From the NCBI RefSeq assembly GCF_016587435.1, contig NZ_BNJJ01000003.1:496001-560000 (forward strand): DNA of 64,000 bases. Direction: 5' to 3'. Each line of letters opens with the position of its first letter. Position 1 is the first letter of the stretch. Of the stretch, positions 36,022 through 43,556 are shown piece after piece. Under the pieces are notes generated by a model. That model was given only the letters and a program-made list of their open reading frames with translations, had not been told where the DNA came from and searched no databases. This DNA comes from Dictyobacter formicarum. GTDB lineage: Bacteria; Chloroflexota; Ktedonobacteria; Ktedonobacterales; Ktedonobacteraceae. The position numbers and the translations under genes were made by a program.

Positions 36022-36321
36022 CTATAAAAGGTCACCTAAGCCTATGCCTAGACCCAGACCTATACCTATGCCACCACCATCGCCTCCACCGTAGCCATAG
36101 CCCTCACCGTAGCCACCTCCACCGTAGCCATAGCCCTCACCGTAGCCACCTCCACCGTAGCCATAGCCTCCACCGTAGTTAGGACCGTATGGCCCAAAGG
36201 CACCATGGACTCCAGCAAGTTCCTCTTCTGCCAATTCACGTACGCTACTCGGATGCTGCGGAAGCTCAACCTGCTCTTCGCTGGTCAAAGATGTACGATA
36301 GTCTTGCTCAATGTTGTTCAT
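36022..36321 (-). CDS. Gly/Tyr-repeat peptide with RiPP-like leader
   Basis: 99 residues. The first ~40 form an acidic leader, ending SSVRELAEEELAGVHGA, very like the ELxEEELxxVxGG leaders of double-glycine-type RiPP precursors, with GA in place of GG. The rest is almost only Gly and Tyr: an 11-residue unit, GGGGYGEGYGY, is repeated, then GIGIGLGLGIGLGDLL. No Cys, Ser or Thr is in the core, so a lanthipeptide is excluded. No maturation enzyme or C39 protease is nearby. A structural Gly-rich secreted protein is the alternative. Confidence 0.6.
   Translation of the reverse strand: MNNIEQDYRTSLTSEEQVELPQHPSSVRELAEEELAGVHGAFGPYGPNYGGGYGYGGGGYGEGYGYGGGGYGEGYGYGGGDGGGIGIGLGLGIGLGDLL
36089..36178. 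repeat. 33-bp tandem repeat encoding the Gly/Tyr units
   Basis: Two perfect 33-bp copies (36089-36121, 36122-36154) and a partial third copy. In-frame units of 11 codons can be gained or lost without breaking the gene. Confidence 0.85.
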
Positions 36322-36662
36322 AACAATACTCTTTCTTTCTTCACCAAGACGTGGTTGATACGGTATTATGCATCTGGAAGAGAAATATAGCAGATGTCAG
36401 TTCCAAATACGGAATTGACGGATTTTTTCCGTTATCCATCTGGCACATTGCACTCTCCGTAGCTCTCTTACGAAATATCGTATCGTAATACGGTTAATAC
36501 CTATACATAGTATACTAAAGCATAGAAATAGTAAATTTGAATATACATATATTAATAAAAAATTACCGATTATATTCAGAAGATACTATATTTTTCACTG
36601 CATTCAGGATCTTTACATACCATATTCCATTTCACAGGTATTGTATGGTGTGGTGGTGTAGC
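36322..36662. other. AT-rich intergenic stretch
   Basis: Strongly AT-rich from 36480 to 36600. It is a likely promoter region for the Gly/Tyr peptide on the minus strand; no gene is seen. Confidence 0.4.
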
Positions 36663-37132
36663 ACGCTCCTCTTACCTTTATAAGGGAGGTTGTGGCCGAA
36701 CATCAGCCATCAGCTCCCACGCATCCCATTGTTCTCGATATGCTCCCGATGGCGCAAACGGCCCCTGTTGTGGCTGATCCTGAGCGCATCAAGCAGGTTG
36801 TAGACACATACCTCGAGAATGCTCTGGTTTCGTCTCCAAATGATCAGCCAGTGATGGTGCGACTCAGGGTCGAGGAGAGCATGGTACACGTCTCGGTTCA
36901 TGACGAAGGAGCAGGTATTCCTGACAGGGAGCAAAAATGCCTTTGGGACCGCTTCTACCGTGGCAAAGGGAGTGCGGTCCAGCAGGAACTTGACCTGAGC
37001 CTGGGCCTGGGCTTCTTTCTGTGTAAAGCCTTCATTGAGCATCATCAAGGTGGTGTTGGGGTACAAAGCGAACCAGGTCACGGCACAACGTTCTGGTTTA
37101 CGTTACCACTATGCGCTGAGGAAAAACCGTGA
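36663..37132 (+). pseudogene. Histidine kinase, C-terminal ATPase stump
   Basis: It resembles the last ~155 residues of PAS/HisKA kinases such as the one at 43557: APLTFIREVVAEHQ, the N box with ENALVSS, DEGAGIP (G1), WDRFYRG (F box), LGLGFFLCKAFIEHH (G2), GTTFWFTLPL. Family-like sequence continues upstream of the only possible GTG start (36692) to an in-frame TAG, and sensor and HisKA domains are absent. This is therefore a truncated gene rather than a short protein. Confidence 0.75.
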
Positions 37133-37338
37133 TAGTGCCTCAGAACGTCAAGCTATCGGGAAATTCGAGAAACAATGCACTCGATCTAAGTTTTTCACCT
37201 ATCCTCATTTTCCTCTTCTGTTGCTTCTTTCATAAATAAAAGCTTGCCGCGTCATGTTTCAAATTTGCATTGGGCCGCAGCTAAAGCTGAACTATACATC
37301 GCAAAGTATCCATGTTAAAATTGGCAGGCAAACACAGC

Positions 37339-37376
<38 letters not shown>

Positions 37377-37382
37377 TCGAAC

Positions 37383-37898
37383 ATGATACAACGAGATCGT
37401 TTAGCAGAGGCTATTCAATTGCGCGAGGAGGGCCGGGCCAAACAGGACCAGGAGATTTTGGAGCGAGCACGGACGCTCCTCATGGAGTTGCTTGCGGCCT
37501 ATCCAGATGATGCCGAAATCACCTTCCAGGCGGGTGTGGCGCATGATAATCTGGGGCTTGAACAGGGGGCCATTCCTTTGTACGTGCGCGCCATCGACCT
37601 GGGACTGGCGGGTCCAGACCTGGAAAGGTGCTTACTTGGCCTGGGCAGTACGTACCGTGGGCTGGGCAGATATCAGGAGGCAGTGGAAACGCTGCGCCGA
37701 GGTGTGAGGGAGTTCCCCGCAAACCGAGCCCTGCAGACCTTCCTGGCCATGGCTCTGTACAATTCGCAGCAATACAGGGAGGCCATGGAGATCGTCTTGA
37801 CCAACCTGCTGGAGACTACTACCGATGAAAAGCTCCAGTACTTCAAGCGCGGCCTGACGTACTATTCGCAGCACCTGGATGAGGTCTGGGAGTCATAG
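37383..37898 (+). CDS. Tetratricopeptide-repeat protein
   Basis: 171 residues with about three to four TPR units: ITFQAGVAHDNLGLEQGAIPLYVRAIDLG, CLLGLGSTYRGLGRYQEAVETLRRGVREFP, ALQTFLAMALYNSQQYREAMEIVLTNLLE. It is likely a cytoplasmic protein-binding adaptor. The start at 37383 follows the (GAAA)9 tract, whose GAAAG units are the only purine-rich site; a longer product from 37254 is possible. Confidence 0.7.
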   Translation: MIQRDRLAEAIQLREEGRAKQDQEILERARTLLMELLAAYPDDAEITFQAGVAHDNLGLEQGAIPLYVRAIDLGLAGPDLERCLLGLGSTYRGLGRYQEAVETLRRGVREFPANRALQTFLAMALYNSQQYREAMEIVLTNLLETTTDEKLQYFKRGLTYYSQHLDEVWES

Positions 37899-37929
37899 CG
37901 ACACCCTCGTGGCGGCGCGTACGCCGCCA

Positions 37930-37956
37930 CATAAGTTCGGGCCTTGCGCCCGATTT
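37930..37956 (+). repeat. Palindromic repeat copy (GC/GC stem variant)
   Basis: Single plus-orientation copy, 31 bp after the TPR gene stop. The stem is TCGGGC/GCCCGA around CTTGC. Confidence 0.8.
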
Positions 37957-38011
37957 GCTCTCCACGCTCGAAAATCATCTCCGTGATTTCTTGCCTTGCG
38001 AGAGGCGGTAC

Positions 38012-39328
38012 CTATTGTTTGGCTCGGCGCTTACTCAGATAAGCGTTGACACTGGCTACCCTGATCTTATTGGTTTCGTCGGAGACCAGCACGCCCTGGC
38101 TGCGCAGCTCGCGCACGCGCCGCTCGGAGAGTGCCAGGGCCTCGGCGGCCTCCGCGACCGTCATCGGCTTGCGGCGCGTCAATTTGCCGGTGTTTGACGA
38201 TAGTTTTGGGAACGAGCCCGTGTCATTAGAGGGGATGTAGGGCGGCATATCCTCCAGCGTGAGGAAGGCGTTGGCGTCGTCTCCGCCAGCCCAGGCCGGA
38301 AGAAAAGCGTTGCCAGATGCGCCCGCTTTAGCGCCCTCGGCCACCAGTGGGCCACTATCCTGACTCCCATCAATGCTGTATTGTGTTGCTTCAATCGCCA
38401 GAGGTTCAGCCAGGGGCTCAGTAGTATGCTGCTGCTCATTCTCTCTGCTCTGCGCCACCTCTTCAATCATCTCCTCGCCGGGTGTAGTCGCTTCGACGGA
38501 TGGCATGGCCTCGGGCTGGTTAAAGGCGGCCGCAGTGGTCACCTGCTCAACATCCTCAGCCACAGATTGCGGCTCAACCGCCGCGGCTGGCTCGCTGGCC
38601 ATCCGCTCGACCACCTCCGGCTCAGCCGCCATCGTCACAGGCTGCGCCGCCACCTGGGCCGCGCCTCTAGCGGCCACCGCCCTCTCTTCAACGCTGACGC
38701 CGTTGCGTACAGATTGCTGTTTGCCTGCTTGCTCCGCCGTCCAGACCTCATTGACGGCCGCTCGCGCCTCCAGGGCTGTGTTCTTCACGCGCTCAATCAC
38801 GCTGGGCTGCTTCGTGCGCTGCTTATACTGGGCCAGGCGCCGCTGCTGCTCCTCCAGGAGCTCCAGTTCATCCACCTTCGCCGCTAGTTCAGCGGCGGTC
38901 TCACCCTTGGAGTTAAAGAACTCCGCCACCACTGAGTAGGCCAGGTTCAGAAAGGCGAACGACGAGGCCAGAATTGGATTTAGCAACCTCAATGTATCGT
39001 TGACGCGCAGGTCGTTCCCCTGATACGTCATGGCGTATTCCCAGTTCACAAACCAGCTAAAGGCGGTCAGGGCAACAATAAAGAGCCAGGTAAACATCTG
39101 GGCATACCAGGGCATATTGCCGCGAAAGAACATCACCCCGACAGTCAATACCAGGGCGGTCAAATCAATACTCACAGCCAATGTGTAGGGGTTAATCCAA
39201 TCGGTAGGATCAGACTCAAAATTATGAAAAAAAGTGGCGACATGCCGGATCGATGCCGCCAGGAACGCAATATACGCAAAAATAAAAATTACGCGGATAA
39301 AAACGCGAAAAGCTCCTTGCCAGGTCAT
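38012..39328 (-). CDS. Four-TM membrane protein with coiled coil and C-terminal excisionase-type HTH
   Basis: 438 residues. Residues 1-125 contain about four membrane helices (VIFIFAYIAFLAASIRHV, LAVSIDLTALVLTVGVMFF, MFTWLFIVALTAFSWFV, ILASSFAFLNLAYSVVAEFF), resembling actinobacterial and plasmid DUF2637-like proteins. A Glu/Gln-rich coiled coil follows (about 140-175), then about 200 residues of acidic, Ala/Glu/Val-rich linker. The last 50 residues, MTVAEAAEALALSERRVRELRSQGVL, are a MerR/excisionase-type HTH. The layout suggests a membrane-tethered DNA-binding protein. Function is unknown. Confidence 0.7.
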   Translation of the reverse strand: MTWQGAFRVFIRVIFIFAYIAFLAASIRHVATFFHNFESDPTDWINPYTLAVSIDLTALVLTVGVMFFRGNMPWYAQMFTWLFIVALTAFSWFVNWEYAMTYQGNDLRVNDTLRLLNPILASSFAFLNLAYSVVAEFFNSKGETAAELAAKVDELELLEEQQRRLAQYKQRTKQPSVIERVKNTALEARAAVNEVWTAEQAGKQQSVRNGVSVEERAVAARGAAQVAAQPVTMAAEPEVVERMASEPAAAVEPQSVAEDVEQVTTAAAFNQPEAMPSVEATTPGEEMIEEVAQSRENEQQHTTEPLAEPLAIEATQYSIDGSQDSGPLVAEGAKAGASGNAFLPAWAGGDDANAFLTLEDMPPYIPSNDTGSFPKLSSNTGKLTRRKPMTVAEAAEALALSERRVRELRSQGVLVSDETNKIRVASVNAYLSKRRAKQ

Positions 39329-39619
39329 GGATAATCCTCTTCTCTATGCGATGCGATACTTGCTCTCAAGCTCTTCTATCCTAACAGCTAGATGCAATGC
39401 ATTTCTACTGCCTGGTGAGTGATCCGCAGCGATTACTTCATACTATGCAATCCGATAACAATGCAATACATGAAAACTATAGCATGTTTTTCGTGCTGAG
39501 ACCGTTGGGAGGCAACAGCTTGAAGCGACTTGAGAAGGCTGGTGGAAGCGCAAAAAGCAACTTTTTCGGCAGGTGCAAAATTCATTCGCCTATAGCCCGA
39601 AGGTCACTGGTAGGCGCGT
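39329..39619. other. Intergenic region
   Basis: No gene supported. It contains the promoter side of the minus-strand membrane-HTH gene. Confidence 0.3.
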
Positions 39620-41014
39620 TTATTGATGAATGAGAGAGATATGGCTGCTCCACAGCAATGCTTTGTCGCTGGCGCGCATGGCCTTGATAGAAAAGTCATT
39701 CATCGATACGATATAGACAATGCCATGTTCGATATGGGCAATAAAGCCGAGCACATCCAGCTGCACATCCCCGTTGTAGGCAATGGAGTAGCTCCAGCGC
39801 ATCTGGCCGCTGCTAGCATTGAGGGCATTAAAGATACCATCGCTAAAGGAGCTAATATAGACGGTGCCATCGTTGATCTGGATATCGGGGTCCAAAAATT
39901 TGGTCTCGCGGTGCCAGAGCAGGCTGCCATCGCTGGCGCGCAGCGCGCTGATACTGCTGTGTGCGCTGGCATAAACGATACCATTCTGCTCATCTGAGAA
40001 GGCCACAAAGCCGTAATGGTAGCTCCACAGCGAGGACCCATCGGTAGCGCTCCAGACATCGATCCAGTTGTCTCTGCCCTGTCCGTCGTATACGTTGAGG
40101 TAGATCTGCCCATCAGCGATGCGCGCCAGGTCAGCGTTCCTCTCCATCTGGCGCTGCCAGAGGCGCTGCTGATCGGCCACACGCACAGCGACCAGGAGCA
40201 GGTTGTTCTGGAGGGTATAGATAACGCCCTGCTCAATGATAATGGCGCGCGGCGCACTATCGGCCACCGGATAGCGCCGAGCCAGGCTGCCATCGCTAAC
40301 ATGGAAGGCTGAAATAATGCCACTGGAGGCAGGCCCGTTGGTGAAGGTATAGGCCAGGCCAGCCTCAACCTGCAACAGTGAGCCAACGCCTTGGTGGCTC
40401 CAGACGAGGGTACCATCATTCAGTCGGTAGGCCATCACCGTTGCGGAATCGGGCGCTACAAAGAGCAGCCCATTCGCCTCCGAGGTGATGGCAGCGCCAC
40501 TCACCAACTTTTGCTGCCAGATCTGAGAACCATCGCGCACATTCAACACATGCAGCGAATAATCGCTCCACTGCACATACACCATAGCGTCCGCCACCCC
40601 AAACGTACGGATATCCTGATTGCTGCGCCATAGCACGTGCCCCGTACGGGTCTCAAAGGCAAAGAGGCGACCCTGATCGGCATTATATCCTGGCGCGCCC
40701 CTCATTACCGTAATCGAGCCCCAAGTGGCGATAGTCACCATCGGCGGCGTGCGATCGACGATATGGGTAACTGGTGTCGTAGCCCGCGCTGTGGGTGAAC
40801 TGATCAGCGATTGCGAGAGCGCCATAATATTCGGCCACAACAGAGCCAGCACCAGCACGACCGCCCCCAGCAGCGTCAGAATGGTCAGGAAAAAACGACT
40901 GCGCCCCGAGAAATACCGTCCATGCAGCAGTCCGCCCCTGGACGAATCCAGGCTATCCAGATCCACAATCTTGAACTCATCGTCGAACAGATCCTTCCGC
41001 TCATCATAGCCCAA
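39620..41014 (-). CDS. Membrane-anchored PQQ-like (WD/PQQ-repeat) beta-propeller protein
   Basis: About 464 residues. A short acidic cytoplasmic tail precedes one membrane helix (FFLTILTLLGAVVLVLALLWPNIM). An extracellular propeller follows, made of PQQ-type blades, each with a DG(S/T)LxW-like motif: TGHVLWRS, DGSQIWQQ, DGTLVWSH, DGSSLWSY, DGSLLWHR, SGQMRWSY, DKALLWSS. It resembles BamB-like and PQQ-repeat proteins, and the role is unknown. The start is uncertain: GAGG lies six bases before a TTG at 41014, and an upstream ATG at 41059 has no site. Confidence 0.7.
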   Translation of the reverse strand: MGYDERKDLFDDEFKIVDLDSLDSSRGGLLHGRYFSGRSRFFLTILTLLGAVVLVLALLWPNIMALSQSLISSPTARATTPVTHIVDRTPPMVTIATWGSITVMRGAPGYNADQGRLFAFETRTGHVLWRSNQDIRTFGVADAMVYVQWSDYSLHVLNVRDGSQIWQQKLVSGAAITSEANGLLFVAPDSATVMAYRLNDGTLVWSHQGVGSLLQVEAGLAYTFTNGPASSGIISAFHVSDGSLARRYPVADSAPRAIIIEQGVIYTLQNNLLLVAVRVADQQRLWQRQMERNADLARIADGQIYLNVYDGQGRDNWIDVWSATDGSSLWSYHYGFVAFSDEQNGIVYASAHSSISALRASDGSLLWHRETKFLDPDIQINDGTVYISSFSDGIFNALNASSGQMRWSYSIAYNGDVQLDVLGFIAHIEHGIVYIVSMNDFSIKAMRASDKALLWSSHISLIHQ

Positions 41015-41184
41015 AATACACCTCGCAAAAGCACCAGCAAATCGACAAATAAAAAGCAACCAATCACCTACAAATAAAGTGTAATTCTCTCCATCTCATT
41101 TGTAAAGTATCCTCCACCATCACGCCCGACGATTATTCTTATACGTGTTAGAACGGTGGTAGAGGTGGTCAAAAATAGACATGA

Positions 41185-41213
41185 TTGATTATCTTGAATC
41201 AATATGCTATACT
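41185..41213 (+). promoter_or_regulatory. Sigma-70-type promoter of the first SRPBCC gene
   Basis: TTGATT at 41185-41190 and TATACT at 41208-41213 with 17-base spacing, about 145 bp upstream of the start codon. Confidence 0.6.
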
Positions 41214-41356
41214 AAGAAATCCTTAGTACTGTTGATGGCATATCAGACCTGTCAACATTCATAAAACAAAGGATTCTGTGGCATTATCGGATATAGTAAC
41301 CAGGTAGAACGTCTCATATTAGAATGTGCATCTCCCTCTAAAAAAGGAGAACAATT

Positions 41357-42280
41357 ATGGTAGAACATTCTGCATCGGTTATTGTTAAAGCTCCCTTACA
41401 CCAGGTCTACGAACTCTTTACACACTTCAATGATTTTCCAAAATTCATGGGCTTTGTTAAAGAGGTTACCTACTACGATGAACAGCGCAGCCACTGGGTT
41501 GTCAAAGTTGTAGGACAATATGAGTGGGATGCTGTTAACGAGGATTGGATACCGGATCAACAAATTGGCTGGCGGTCAACGCGTGGCCTCAGGAATTCTG
41601 GCCGTGTCAAGTTCCGTGCACTGGGTCCTGAGCGTACTACGGTTGATGTCTATATTCGTTATACGCCGCCCACAGGTTCGCTAGGTGAGCTGGGCGATCG
41701 CTTTGGCGTTAATACCTACTTTGACTCGATACTCAAAAAGGATATGAGTAATTTTGCACGTATGGTTGAAGAGGCTCCAGTTGGAGCGCTCGATCCCATG
41801 TCTTCTCATTATCTTTTCCATACCGAGAGCGCGGCCCATAGAGGAGAGGTTACTGCTCGTCAGAAAGCGGCGATGGAGAGAGATCCGATGATGAGCCCGC
41901 AGGCTCTGGCTGAGCGCAAGGCGCAGATCGCGCAAGAGACCGAGCGCCGTCAGCGCCTGAAAGCGGAGCAGGAGGCCGAGCTCAAACGCAAACGAGAGCG
42001 CGAACGTCAGCTCCAGCGTGAACGAGAAATTATTCTGGCCCGTGAAGCAGAGAAACGGCAGCAGGAGCGCTTAGAAAGAGATGCCGCGCTACGCAAGGCG
42101 GCCACTATCCCGCTTGATCCACTCCATACGTATGCAGCCAGGGCCCACGGCCTGGGCGATCGCGATGGATTACGGGTACGCGACCCCAATTGGTTACAAG
42201 ATCCAATGACCGCGCGCCGGGGCAGCAAATCTGACATCTCCGCTAAGCCACCCTCTACCAAACCACCTACCGCGCAATAG
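41357..42280 (+). CDS. SRPBCC (COQ10/cyclase-like) protein with charged coiled-coil tail
   Basis: 307 residues. Residues 1-150 are a START-like SRPBCC domain (VEHSASVIVKAPLHQVYELFTHFNDFPKFMGFVKEVTYYDEQRSHWVVKV). Residues ~190-250 form a Glu/Arg-rich coiled coil (AQIAQETERRQRLKAEQEAELKRKRERER), and the end is a disordered Pro/Lys tail. AAAGGAG is seven bases before the ATG. It is a tandem paralogue of the 42489 gene. The N-terminal domain probably binds a hydrophobic ligand; the tail may mediate assembly. Confidence 0.75.
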   Translation: MVEHSASVIVKAPLHQVYELFTHFNDFPKFMGFVKEVTYYDEQRSHWVVKVVGQYEWDAVNEDWIPDQQIGWRSTRGLRNSGRVKFRALGPERTTVDVYIRYTPPTGSLGELGDRFGVNTYFDSILKKDMSNFARMVEEAPVGALDPMSSHYLFHTESAAHRGEVTARQKAAMERDPMMSPQALAERKAQIAQETERRQRLKAEQEAELKRKRERERQLQREREIILAREAEKRQQERLERDAALRKAATIPLDPLHTYAARAHGLGDRDGLRVRDPNWLQDPMTARRGSKSDISAKPPSTKPPTAQ

Positions 42281-42488
42281 GTTAAGAAAAACATCCGTTT
42301 TGGTAGCTATTTCGTATACAGGGTAGACGTGGTTGCACCAGGCGGAAATCATCTGCGAAAAAGTTTTTGACCAGGTATGCTAACGCACAGCAGACAAGCA
42401 TGCCTGGTCACTTCGTTCTTTATCAGGATAAAACCCAACTATCGGTTAAGATGTCCAATTGCTATGTGGGTGTAAGGAGGAGAAAGTT

Positions 42489-43496
42489 ATGTCAGAACAT
42501 CATGTATCTGTAACCGTTCATGCACCAGTAGAGCAGGTATACGCGCTCTTTACACATTTCAATGATTTTCCTAAGTTTATGAGCTTTGTAAAAGAAGTGA
42601 CGTATTATGATGAGCAGCGCAGCCACTGGGTAGCGCAGATCGCCGGCACCCATGAATGGGATGCCGTCAACGAAAGTTGGATCCCGAACCAGCAGGTCGG
42701 CTGGCGCTCCACCAGTGGCCTGGCAAACTCTGGCCTGGTACGCTTTACTCCCCTGGGACCCGATCGCACGCGAATCGATGTCTACATCTCCTATACTCCA
42801 CCGGCCGGCGTGGCGGGTAAGGTTGTGAATAACCTGGGCATTGATCAGCGTTTCCAGGAATCGCTGCAAGAAGATATGGAACGCTTTGCGCGCATGGTTG
42901 AAGAGGCACCCCAGGGGGCCCTTGATCCGATGCAGTCACACTATCTGTTCCACGAGCAGAGCGCGGTCGCCAGAAATAAGGCCACGGCCAATCAGACCGC
43001 GTCGATGCAGTCAGACCCGATGATGAATGAGGAGGCGTTGCAGGCGCGCCAGCAGACTATCCAGCAGGAAACGGCACGCGATCAGCAGGCGCAGCGAGAG
43101 AGCGAGGCGTCGCGCCAGCAGCAGCAGGAATTGGCGCGCCAGGCGGCTCAACAGCAGGCCGACGCGTTGAGGGCGCAGGCTGAGCACGACCGTGCCACCT
43201 CTCAAGCGCAGGCCAATCCCAGCGCACCCGTGGCACACGAGCTAGATCCGGTCCACGACACCATCGGTGGCCGCAACGCCGCTATGGATCGCACCCCGCT
43301 GGGCGATCAAGATGCGCGCACAGAGCGCTATCCACAGCATCACGAGGACCCGATGCTGGCCCGCTCGCCCAGGGTGCAAGCATCGTCCGAACAGCCGGCG
43401 GTCTCCGATGTAGAGATTGAATCGCCCTGGCGCACCAATATGTATGGCAGTCACGAGCCCAACAAAGAGGAACAAGATCGGAATCCAGATAGGTAA
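42489..43496 (+). CDS. SRPBCC (COQ10/cyclase-like) protein with Gln-rich coiled-coil tail, paralogue
   Basis: 335 residues. The first 150 residues are closely similar to the 41357 product (HFNDFPKFMSFVKEVTYYDEQRSHWVAQI). The tail has diverged into a Gln/Ala-rich coiled coil (ARQQTIQQETARDQQAQRESEASRQQQQELARQAAQQQ) and a disordered acidic end. AGGAGG lies eight bases before the ATG at 42489. The conserved head and drifting tail suggest duplication followed by relaxed selection on the linker. Confidence 0.75.
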   Translation: MSEHHVSVTVHAPVEQVYALFTHFNDFPKFMSFVKEVTYYDEQRSHWVAQIAGTHEWDAVNESWIPNQQVGWRSTSGLANSGLVRFTPLGPDRTRIDVYISYTPPAGVAGKVVNNLGIDQRFQESLQEDMERFARMVEEAPQGALDPMQSHYLFHEQSAVARNKATANQTASMQSDPMMNEEALQARQQTIQQETARDQQAQRESEASRQQQQELARQAAQQQADALRAQAEHDRATSQAQANPSAPVAHELDPVHDTIGGRNAAMDRTPLGDQDARTERYPQHHEDPMLARSPRVQASSEQPAVSDVEIESPWRTNMYGSHEPNKEEQDRNPDR

Positions 43497-43497
43497 G

Positions 43498-43556
43498 CAA
43501 CAACGACATAAAAAATACGGCACCGCTGTGGTGCCGCATTTTTTATGTCGTTGTTG
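43498..43556. terminator. Bidirectional terminator
   Basis: A 27-bp stem with one mismatch (43498-43524 / 43530-43556) and a 5-base loop. A-runs and T-runs within the stem give T-tracts on both strands. It lies exactly between the convergent stops at 43496 and 43557. Confidence 0.9.

Noticed and set aside
36022..36321. Lanthipeptide or thiopeptide precursor
   Set aside because: The core has no Cys, Ser or Thr to be modified.
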